DNA of 64,000 nt, from assembly GCA_014607495.2 (NCBI GenBank), contig CP053155.1, positions 14,446,001-14,510,000 of the forward strand, written 5' to 3'. The stretch comes from Carposina sasakii (taxonomy: Eukaryota > Arthropoda > Insecta > Lepidoptera > Carposinidae). Both the position numbers and the translations under genes were made by a program. Under the pieces are notes generated by a model that worked only from the letters and a program-made list of their open reading frames with translations, ran no database searches and was not told the DNA's origin. Shown one piece after another: positions 32,967 through 44,900 of this stretch (position 1 is the first letter of the stretch; the number at the start of each line of letters is the position of its first letter).

Positions 32967-35900
32967 CTGGAGAGATTTTATGTTGATGTTAAATAACCAA
33001 ATAAATTAAGATTTAAGATTTTTAATAGTTTTAACCTAAAAATACTCTTGATTTGTATTAAATAGTTCTTTTGACTTGGTATTTGGGATCTAGGTACTTG
33101 ATCCTGAAATTCTGGCTACAGTTCTAGAAACACAGCCGTGTGTTTATGTATGTATGTATCTACTGTGTTTTTTTAATAGCCTACACCGGTCCCACTGTTG
33201 GGTCGGGTCATCATTCATTCATTTTCAGCCATGAGAAGTCCCCTGCTGATCATATGCCTCCCCCAACAACCTCCACTCCTCACGGTCTGTCGCGTCCAAC
33301 CGATACCCGCGACCTGCCACAGTACCCATTGTAGTACCATAATGCGTACTCAAAACGGTTCTAAACAGAAACGTGTCTCCCTGACATCCTAATACGTACC
33401 CAAAGCAGCTCTAAACAGAAACGTGTCCTCTCCGTACTAATGCGTACCCAAAGCGGTTCTAAACAGAAACGTGTCCCCTCATACTAATGCGTACCCAAAG
33501 CGGTTCTAAACAGGAAGGTGTCCCCCTGTCGCACGGCCTGGTCCCACACGCGGCAGGCGGCGTCCAGCGGCATGGCCTTGGCGAAGGCGGTGTAGAGCCA
33601 CTCCAGGAGGTACAGCTCCGGCGCGGGCGCAGCGCACACGCGCGGCACGTTGTGACTTAATAGTGCCGAGTATGCTTTCCAAAGACGCTGTGGGCAAATA
33701 GGATATGTTTGAGTTTTTGTCTATATCGTTTACCTTGGGTTGGGGTGTAAATGTGTTCGCCTGTTAGGACCCAAAGCCAACTTCACCTGCCCGTAGTGCA
33801 CCCTGATATTTAACGGACGAGGTTCTGACGCTGATAGCTTATAATAATCGTCATCATTTCAGCCCTGGGAAGTCCACTACTGGACATAGGTCTCCCCCAA
33901 CAACCTCCATAATATAGCTTATAATACCAATTTAAAATGTCACGCAAACATATCCCATCGCTAGATCGCTGTATTTGTGCCCGAAAAGGCTGGCGGGCTC
34001 ACACTTTAACGCGTGAGACTTTATAGGCTAACTGACGAAAATTGGGTGTGTAATTTACGCACTTCTGCTAACCTCTTTGGGGAATAATGTACATGACCAT
34101 ACGTATGACATTGTGAAGTAGGAGTCCCGAGTAAGCTTTCCAGCTCACGCATCTATGTCAGTATTAATATCGGTGTTAATAAAATGAGTGACAACGAAAA
34201 ATTCATAATTTACAAGAAGACTGTTTCAAATAAAACTTGATTTTTAACCCTCTTTTTCTTTTTTTATAACAGCCGTTTTATATTTCAGTATAGATTTAAA
34301 AATATATATATATAAATGTCTAGTATAACCTGCATGGTTTCCCCGTCCCTGGTGAATGCCGCTTTGAGCACGGGTCCGGCGAGCAGGTTGGCGAAACAGA
34401 TGAACGCCTGAGGAGCGTCCATGTTCAGGATCAACACGGCTGCTATGAACGACATGCCCTGGAAAAGAAAGACGTCGTGCTCAAGGAAGTAGACGTAAAT
34501 AGCTAATAGTATAGTTTACACAAAGAGAGAGAGAGACAAATCTTGAGGCGTTGAGGAAATCCCTTGCTCCCGTAAGACAACAAGAGATAATCGTAATGAC
34601 GTCAATTTTGTAGCGATAAATGGAAGACATGCGCTTAGTCTTTCGGTCGTGCTACCCGTGCTGGAAAGGTAACGACATTGCATAAATAATATTGGTGAAA
34701 TTCTAGAGAAAGATTAGGTCAAAAGTACCCTTAACCGATGAATGTGCATGAAGAATATCATGAAAGTAGATGAAGCGAAAGAGGTGTGTCAGGACCGTAT
34801 CAAGCGGAGATCCGTGATCTATATAATATATGTATGTATGAATAAAATAATAATAAATATCCACACACAGTTCACAACATATTAATCTAGTCCTAAGCAA
34901 GATCCCTAAGGTCTTTGGTCGTAGGTACTAAGCAACGGTATATATATGTCGTGGCCATATTGTTAAATTGATCATTTCATGAAATGGTCGAGCATTTCAT
35001 GAAGTGGTCGCATTTCATGAAGTGGCCAATTCAATTTGACCAGATCGTTAAATCGTCTACATTTCACGATTTTGTCATCCACGTTTGGCCAAATCGTATT
35101 AACAGGGTGTCCATAAAATCCGAATGTGGTAAGAGCTTACACCATATATATGTATACCATAAGGTATGATGGTATGATTTTTTTTGCTATTATTTATGTG
35201 ATATTTTCACAATATAATATTTAAAAACATAAAAGACTTTACAAAAGCGATTCGCTTCTGGCACATCGCCGGACGCTGCCTGGGCACGCTCGCTCCGCTC
35301 GCTCGGCTCGTGCGTCATTTGTCATAGTCTAACCTAACCTAACCTAACCTATCGTAATCTAAGGTTTTTGTTTAACAATATTATTATAAACCACCATTAA
35401 GTCTAATATACATTATACAATATAACACACTATCCGTGAACTTCTTCTGCATAGTCACCCTACTCTCTTTAATTTGTTTTATAACCTAAAAAGAAAAATC
35501 CGCCATCTTCACACATAAATAAAACGCGCGCAGCGCCTCTACCGGTGATTCATGTAACTATTTTACGATATGATCAATAATCTTGACCACTTCATGAAAT
35601 GATCGGGCGTTTAGTTGCCCATATCGAGAAACGATTTTTAATCATCGATCTGCCCAAACCATATCATGATGTGGCCAATAGACAGTTGAACTTTTCATGA
35701 AATGCGACCATTTCATGAAATGCTCGACCATTTCATGAAATGATCAATTCTACGATATGGCCACGACATATATACATAGTAGGAACATCCATGGCTCGGA
35801 AACAAATATCGATATTCATCATAACAATGATGGGTATGTTAATCGAAATAGCTCGAGATATAGAGGACTTTACTACAAAAGTTCTTTATCGGTACCGACC

Positions 35901-38900
35901 ACTAGAGACACTGGTAAGGCGCTAGCAGTTGATTACCTTAAATTCTGCTGATATCAGCTGATCAAATATCTGCCATTTTGTTTTCGGCTATTTGCATGGA
36001 AAAATATATTGAACGATAAGTAATTCGGGCCCTGTACGGTTTCACTACGATTGGCCAATTGATATTTGCAAACACACTGGTCAATAACAGACTATAATAA
36101 CATCTATTCAATAGCAAACCCTTACCTGTACATATCCAATGTCCGGCCTGTAGCACACATAAGCCGCCAACAGTTCATGAAGCACGTCAAAATACGGCCC
36201 TCCCGGTTGAAAAATACACAAGTGTGGGAACGTCCGAGCTATGTCCAACTGTATCAGCTCCATTGAACACTCATCACTGTATTCTAGCAAATTGGGGTTC
36301 GATTTTGAGCAGCAACTCGCCTCTACCTTGTCTTTGGACTTCAAATTTTGCTCGCTGTAGTTTTTGGGCAAACCTAACCTAGGCTTGTCCTCGTCTGGCA
36401 ATGACGATCCTATTCGACTATCATCCATGCATGTTATAGCTTTGTTTTCTACATCCACTTTTTCTTTTACTTCATTATTAGCTTTGCTGGCATCAACTTC
36501 ATCTTTATTCTCTATGGTTTCTCTGTTTTTATCATTTTTGCAACCACAGGCGTCTAGCCTGTTTACTTTTAACCTCTTTCGTCTCATCTGCGCCTCGTGT
36601 AGTTTCTGCTTGGCTTTTTCGACGTAGTCCTGATACATTTCGTGGGTGATTTTGAGCTGGTTGTCTATGGCCAGCTGCCAGACCTTCCCGCGTATTGACG
36701 GAGGTAGTCCACTCCACCATAACTCGAGGGTGCGTTTAGATTTCTTTCTGTAATTCATAAGGTGTTTAACACGATTTTATTATTTTTAAGTAAACGTATT
36801 TTAAGAATTTGATTTGATAGATAAATAATGTTACTTTTTAAAGAAATTTTGTAATAAGATTCTCATGCAAATGATTCGTGATACCTAAGTTGCTAACACA
36901 TCGTGAGAAAACACTCCTGAATTCCTTAGTTTACTTTTTCTACATATACGGAAGAAGATATAGTCTATTGAAGATAAGAACAGGACACCTGATTTATAAC
37001 CAATTCCAAACAGGCTTGAATGTGGCACTTAACAAATATCCAACTCTGAATTAGTCACCCATTAATCTATCTATTGTATGTAATCTACAGTCACAAAACA
37101 TAATATGGGTTAGCTGTCATCACAGACACACGGACGTGAAAACATACTATCTAATATCAGATAACAATACGCTGAGTTATGAGTACGTTTGTTTGTAAAC
37201 ACACATATCTGCTATATGTATATCATTTTGCAATACCGATATCAATGTCTGTTATGATGTTTTTATTTTGTGCGAGTAATCACACTTAATAATGACAATA
37301 GGAAAGGGTACATGTATGCTCTATGCTTATCACTCCGGGTAAAAGGATTCTAGATTTCAATAACACAAATTATAATATAACCACAAAAGTAAATGACGAT
37401 GGGCTTGACGGGACGGTTCAACAAAGGCGGCTTTACTCTTTTCCTCAATATATTTAACTGTAGAACACATCAGCTGCATGTCCTTCCGTGCATGTGGTAT
37501 GAGTCAACTAAGGAACTCGGGCATTCTCTCAGACGATAAGCTATGATCTATGATGGCTACCTCATTGAAGGAAACACAACCACGGTGTATATATGTATGT
37601 CTTATGTACCCAGAGGTATATGATGTGTGATGGGTAACTCACGCATTATTCCAATCAGGCAGTATGCTCTGCGTCCACTCTCGCGCATGCCTCGCAAGTC
37701 GCTCCTCCAATCGCAGCGACTCCTGCAGCCGCGCATGCCTGGCCGCCGCCTCGCGCTCCACGCGACGTCGGGCTGCCTCCACCATGCGCGCATGCTCGGC
37801 TTTGTGACGCAGGGCCTCTTCTGTGCATTTAGCTGGGAGGTTTGAGGGTCTGGAATGGAGATATTATGGGTTCAAAAGATAATCCTACTTGGATATTGTG
37901 TGTTGTTTGTGAGAAAGGATGTTTGTTAGTCTTTCTAGCAAAAAGCATTGAACAGTTTGGCAAGCACGAACCTATCGAATCTCCGTAACGCTATTGTCAA
38001 ACTGTCAAAACTCACAGATTTTCGAGTCGATAGCGTTATGTAGCGGAAAAAGTTCGTGCTTGCCCCACCGAAACTTGACGACATTTATGCAGTCTGTACG
38101 AGACGAAAGTCGTATATTATTGGACGCAAATTTTCAGCTGCATTGGTACATACCCATATTTTTGTGATATGAAAGCTACCTACTTTACGATTTGGTACTA
38201 TACAATAAAACAAAATACATATACAAAGGTGTGTCGCGAACAAATATTTGAGTAAAAAAGGGCATTTGCTCTAGATTACAAATCGACCTATACTTACGAC
38301 ACCTGTAATTGTGAAGTGAACATATTCGGAATCGAAACACATCCTTATCGATTTTCGATGTATCTATCAAACTATTTACTATTACTTACTACTACGTATC
38401 TAAATATTTTAAAGTAATTTACTGCTAAGTATACTATGTTAAAAACAAGGAGCCTTCGCCTAATTCGCCGCTAGCAGCATGCAACTTCGGAATTAATTGA
38501 AATATTTGCAATTTCCAACACTTTGGTGCGCGTGCTCAGTAAATATTTAAACTACATTATACCGAACCGACCGCATTGAGGTCGCAAAATTATATTTCTT
38601 CATATTGTTTAGCTTGATCAATCCTTCTATAAACTAATTTATTTAATATTATCAAGCGACTCTTGTTGTGCTGAGAGCTTCACAACATCAGCGTCATCTC
38701 AGGTATCTTTTACACCTAGCCCCACTACGCTGAACGTGGCCGTGGGCTCTCCCTCGTGATCCTACAGTTATAGCTACCCGATTAAGGAAGACGTTTTCGT
38801 AATTGAAAATTTATAGTAGTCACTGTTATCTTACCATTCATTCTAATAAGCTAAAAAATACTCAGTTACAGGTACTCAATTAGGTATGTCTTAGTGAAAA

Positions 38901-41900
38901 TTAATTATTAATAATGCTACGAAAGAATATCGAATTAATGTTTTTTACTAACACAACCTAGGAATTTTCCGCGTAAATAAATGTAATGGTAATATCTAAT
39001 GATGTACCAATTCGGTAGCAATGAATAACATTGTATAGTATATTGCTGTAACATCAACAAAAACCACAAATCTTTGGCTATATGAGTTACTACGAAAGAA
39101 ACCAATAGGCACTTTTACTAATGGCATAAGGGCAGGAAGATGACAATAAAAAAACATCCCAATCTTAAAGGAATGTAAGAGAATCGCATAAAAACTAATA
39201 ATACAAACAAAGGTATCCAATTTGGTCGTAGTTCGTGAGAGCGCGCACATGTTTCTCTTTTCAATGAGAATTCCTGAACCGAAATAGTCTGTGGTATCCG
39301 CATTCCATCCCATTTTACTGTCTGTTTGTGTTGCCATATTATGTAATATAGAGCAGTTTTAATAAGCCCACAATTTAATAATATTATAATTATGCAATAT
39401 ACTTACATAATATACTTTTAGCCATGACTTAAACAATATACCATATCGTAAAATAGAGTCAATGAGAGTTACTTTCCAGCAAAAAAAATTGTCGTCACAC
39501 AAAAGTTCACGTATATAGGACTTTAAAATAATAAAAAAAAGTCACCATTGTAGTCCATGATCTACGCACGTAAGACTTTACCTAGGCTACTTCAATAACA
39601 TTATAGGTACTTGATAGTGACCGCCCTCCGAAATAAGTCACTCATGATGTCACATCATCATATTGCATTCCACTGCTGGACGTAGGCCTCCCCCAGAGCA
39701 CGCCACAAGGCTACTGCCATAGGGGGATTTGCCCAGTCACCACGCTAGGCAGACGGCCTAAAGGCAAAGCGATAGCGAAAATTGTACAAAATAGCTGATT
39801 GCTTGTCAAATTCGTATTACGCAAAATAAATTTCAAAGGAACTTTGACATTTCAAGGCGGATATTGTACAATTTTCGCCATCGCTTTGCTTCGGCTTTGC
39901 TATTGCTTTTACGTAATCAGGGGGCGGGTTGGTGACCGCAGTGTGATTTTCGGACTATGTTGTCAACACGGGAGGCGCTGCTGCTATTCTACGCTGCCAA
40001 TCCGCAATAAAGTACGTATTTATTGGAAGTGAACAATTAAAAGAGTCTTTTACCGCTTGCAACTCATATTTATTACTTTTCCTAGACTAAGAAACAACTG
40101 TTACATAAACTCCAGTGCCAGATTAGAATTACAAGCACTATAGGTAGGTAGATAGGTACATAATCATCCACCGTTAGGTTTCCTAGTAAATGCAATCGGT
40201 TGGACACCTGCGGGATTTCCTCTAATCTGAGTTTATAAGCTACTATAACTGTTTTACCGCGACTCCCTTCACTATGCTTAGTATTACAGCAAAGCCATAG
40301 AGAAATTGTAATTGTATTTTACTCTGGTAAATGAAAAATCTCTAGCCCTGTTATTCTAAAAGAGTTATATTAAAACACTAGTGGACGCCCGCGACTCCGT
40401 CCGCGTGGACTACAGAAAAAACAATTTTTTCCCGGGATAAAAAGTAGCCTATATGTTAAGTATAAGTAAATATATTCCTGAAAACTGCATCGAAATCGGT
40501 TCAGCCGTTTCTGAGATTAGCGTGCACAAACGCACAGACAAACCGACAAACAGACAAAAATTCAAAAAATCATCGTTTTGAGTCCTATTGCGTTTATAAA
40601 GGTCTCCTATAATATTTTTTCTCATATATCTTCCATGTACAGACAGCGATCTGTTACATTTTTATTATATGTATAGATTGTTTAAGCTAAATATTAGTTC
40701 ATTTATCGAAAGATACTCCAAACATTTACTACCAAATGTCTATTTTAAACAATGTCTAACATTGGAAGCGGTTTTGTAATAGCACCGGTTTTAACTAAAC
40801 CATACTATAGGTACTTACTTGTTTGTGTTAGGTGAAATGTTTTATTAAACTTACACAATATGTTTTTTTTTTGCCCGAACTAAAATTACTTGAATATAAA
40901 CTTGCCAGCAAGCTGTCTAAAGCGTGTCCGAAGCTTTAGGGCGCCGGTCACGACTGAGCAAATTGCTTTGGAGCCCTATCATCACAATTACTGTGGTTCC
41001 GTTCGACAACAGAGGCTACACGTAGACTATCTTGGAGGTTCTGGTCTTTCAGCTTTTATGTTTTTATGTGACTGGTTGGCGTTATTAACGATTGCTAGAC
41101 GACATAGGTTTTTGTAAGATCTATATCAGTGGTTACCAAAGTGGTCCAGGTAGACCCCCAAGGGTCCACTGGAGACTCCACGAATGTTTACAATGGCTTG
41201 AAAAAAAAACGATATACCTAAATAATTGTAGGTAGCAGAATCAGTTAACTTTTGAAAGTCAAACTATTCTTCTTATAGACCAGTGAGACTAAAATTATAT
41301 CTAAAATTATGCGGCTTAGATATGTATCTTAATAAATAAATAGTAGTTGGTATCAGCCTATAATTTCGTTAAGCTTAATTATTAGACCTTTCTAAATTAG
41401 TTAGCACCGCAATCGGTGTTATATTATAGCAGGATGCACCACGGGCAGGTGAGGTCAACTTTGAGCAACTCAATTTTCAGTATCCAGAAGTTACCCTAGA
41501 CATCAGTAAGTACATGGCATTATTGCACAAAAGGTACATTAAAAGAGGCACTCAGAATACATAAAAGGTTCTAACTTTTACCGCGGTTTCATCGACAAAG
41601 ACCTATTGTTTCTTTAGAAAGTGCCTGGATTCAAATTTGTAAGACGTCGCCCGTACAATGTAAATGAAGTGCTATTTCAAAAGTTCTGACTGTTGGATGG
41701 TCCTAGAAGAATGGTAAATAGGGATAATGCGTCTGACACGAAAATAGATATGACAAATACAAACCGAATAGTGCAAAAATAACATCAATCGGTTAGTAAA
41801 TACCAAAGTTACAGGAGTTTAAAAGTTTAAAAATTTAACGAAAAAATTTACAACCTAAAAGGAGTCAAAACATACAATTTTACCCATATTTTGAACTATC

Positions 41901-44900
41901 TCATTGATTTAATAAATACTTTATTAATATCTGCACTTATTATTTATATAATCTATATAATTACATGGCTCAGAACGGAAGTAATACAGCGTAGGGAATT
42001 AATCGATTTCTCGGTAAAAGCACATTTCCCGGCGAAAATATCCAATTTCCTTAATTCATATACATACACACATACATACATATAATCACGCCTTGATCCC
42101 TTACGGGGCAGGCAGAGCACCAAGGGCAGACAGAACCACATGATGCCTTAAAACTCGGCTTTATATTATACTCGTATTACTTTACTTAATACTCGTAAAA
42201 TATACATGCATATACGAGTAAGCATTATTAACCGACTTCAAAAAGAGAGCTTATTTATAATTTACGCTACATATTAAAAATTGAGGCCACCAGAACCAGA
42301 GTGGCCCAAACCACAATTTGTGAAAATATTAGTTAAGCACGACAATGCCCCTTTCAAACCCCCAAGCTCAAAGCCAGAGTGGCTCAAAGGTAATTTCAGT
42401 AAACAATCATAGATGACATAAAAAAAATATGTTGTGGCATCTTGATTCTTATTAAAATATTAATAGAGCATAGTATTTTGGCATATATCCACATATTCGT
42501 ATTTTGTATTTGGGCCACTCTGGTTCTGGTGGCCTCAATTGTAATTCGTATAGTTCATCCGTACTTTTATTTATTAACTAGTGGACGCCCGCGACTCCGT
42601 CCGCGTGGACTACAGAAAAAAAAATGTCGAAATTATCCGGGATAAAAACATTTTCCCGGGATAAAAAGTAGCCTATATGTTAAGTGGGACCTGTCACAAT
42701 ATATTCCTGAAAACTGCACCGAAATCGGTTAAGCCGTTCCTGAGATTAGCGTGCACAAACGCACAGACAGTCCCTTCCCGTGGGAATTTCGGGAAATCAA
42801 TTCTTAGTGCTTCCCCGCAGTCTCCGATTTTAGCTTCACATGTACAGCGGTTTTTGTAAAAAAATTGAATTCCCGTTAGTCCCCTTCCCGTGGGAATTTC
42901 GGGAAATTCGTTCTTAGCGCTCCCTCGCAGTCCCTAATGAACGTACAGGTCTAATTTCGAATTCATATGTATCGCGCTTGTCGTAAAAAAATGAATTCCC
43001 GTTTGTCCCCTTCCCGTGGGAGTTTCGAGAAATCCGTTCCTAGTGCTTCCTCGGGGTCCCAAATAAACAAATATGCCCAACTTAAGATTCATATGTGTAA
43101 CCGTTTTCATAAAAAATAATTAATTCCCGTTGGCCCCCTTCCCGTGGGAATTTCGGGAAATTCGTCCTTAGTGCTTACTTGCAGTCCCTAATGAACATCT
43201 ATGCCCAATTTCAGCTTAATATGTATAGCGGTTTTCGTAAAAATTATGAATTCCCGTTTGTCCCCTTCCCGTGGGAATTTCGGGAAATCCGTTTTTAGTT
43301 CTCCCTTGCTCTCCCCAATGAACATATATGCCCGATTTCAGCTTCATATGTATAGTGGTTTTCGTAAAAAATATAGAATTCCCGTTTGTCGCCTTCCCGT
43401 GGGAATATCGGGAAATTCTTATAGCCTATGTTCATCCAGGTCCTATAAGGATTCTAACGGTGAAAGAATTTTTAAAATCGGTCCAGTAGTTTTTGAGCCT
43501 ATTCATTACAACCAAACAAACAAAGTTTTCCTCTTTATAATATTAGTGTAGATGAGTTTATTTATCACAGAATTATTTTGCAGGGCTAATTCCATATATG
43601 GAAGAGGAGGAGGAGATTATAATATCTCCAAAATTTATAGAAGATTTCATCGAAATAGCTCCAGCACCTTCCAGCACCAAGGAATATGTAAAGCCATAGG
43701 GTATCATAGGAGATTAGTAAAATCATCATCATCTTCATCTTCAGCCTATTGCAGTCCACTGCTGGACGTAAGCCTCCCCCAGGGCACGCCACAAGGCTAC
43801 TGCCACAGGGGGGTTTTGCCCATAGTCACTACGCTGGGCAGGTGGGTTGGTGACCGCAGTGTGATTTTCGGACTATGTTGTCAGCACGGGAGGCGCTGCT
43901 GCCCGCCTCTATTAGTAAAATATATTTAAAAAATTTAGGTAAAAAAACCTTTTTAAAAACAAGCTTTTATTTAAATGCGCTAAAAAGAAAAAATAAACTT
44001 TTACACTAAAACTTTTACTGTTAATTTATAACGTCATTTCAAATTTAACACATTTGACACAATTTATATGTTATAAAAGCTTGTCGCGACATTTAAGTAC
44101 TCGTATTTACGTTCTTACTTTTAAATGTTTATTAGGCAGCATCTTTGTGTTGATGTTTCAGATTTTCCCATATTGTTCCCACGCGTATCGAAGAAATATC
44201 CGTCGACCCTTCCAGAGCTTCGTGTAGAAGAGTAAGAGAGTAATATACAACAGGGTTCGCCCCGGTGCCCCGAGGTGGTATGTTCACGACATCATGTCAT
44301 CATGCCACTCAGTCCTCGGCACGGCCTCACCTTGACTTATTAAAAATTTAAAACTAAGAAAGTAAATACGAGTACTTAAATGTCGCGACAAGCTTTTATA
44401 ACATATAACTCGTGTCAAATGTGTTAAATTTGAAATGACGTTATAAATTAACAGTAAAAGTTTTAGTGTAAAAGTTTATTTTTTCTTTTTAGCGCATTTA
44501 AATAAAAGCTTGTTTTTAAAAAGGTTTTTTTACCTAAATTTTATTTTATACTTTTTAGTTTTCACCTGGTAAGTTCCTAAGTCTGTTCATCTCATTCAAC
44601 GCATCATTATTGCAAGGTCGTTTGCCAGTTAATTTTGAACAGTCCAGCTCTTCAATGAGGAGCCCTTCTAAAGACTTCACCCTACTCAATTGCTTAAAAA
44701 TATCTGTTTCAAAATAGATTTTCAAGTTTTAGAAGTCCGCCATATTGGATTAAGAGTGACGTCACATTTTTTTCGAGTTACTCTCAGTTAGCCCTTTAAT
44801 TTGATACCCATATTGTAGGAATGCATTAAAAATAATTGGTCCGCCATTGTGGGTATGCCGCCATGTTGGATTTAGAATGACGTCACACTGTTAATCATGC

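Noticed and set aside
35330..35353. Chromosome end or true telomere
   Set aside because: Only about four CCTAA units, internal to a transposon-like element inside an intron.
36364..36627. 87-codon frame opposite a TBC exon (also 37627-37845)
   Set aside because: Antisense shadow of well-supported TBC exons.
42772..43425. CRISPR array
   Set aside because: Units are diverged 127 bp tandem repeats within a eukaryotic transposon, not short direct repeats with unique spacers.
43201..43551. 116-codon frame in the Helitron array
   Set aside because: Repeated [12 protein letters not shown] units only reflect the 127 bp tandem repeat being close to a multiple of three in part of its length.
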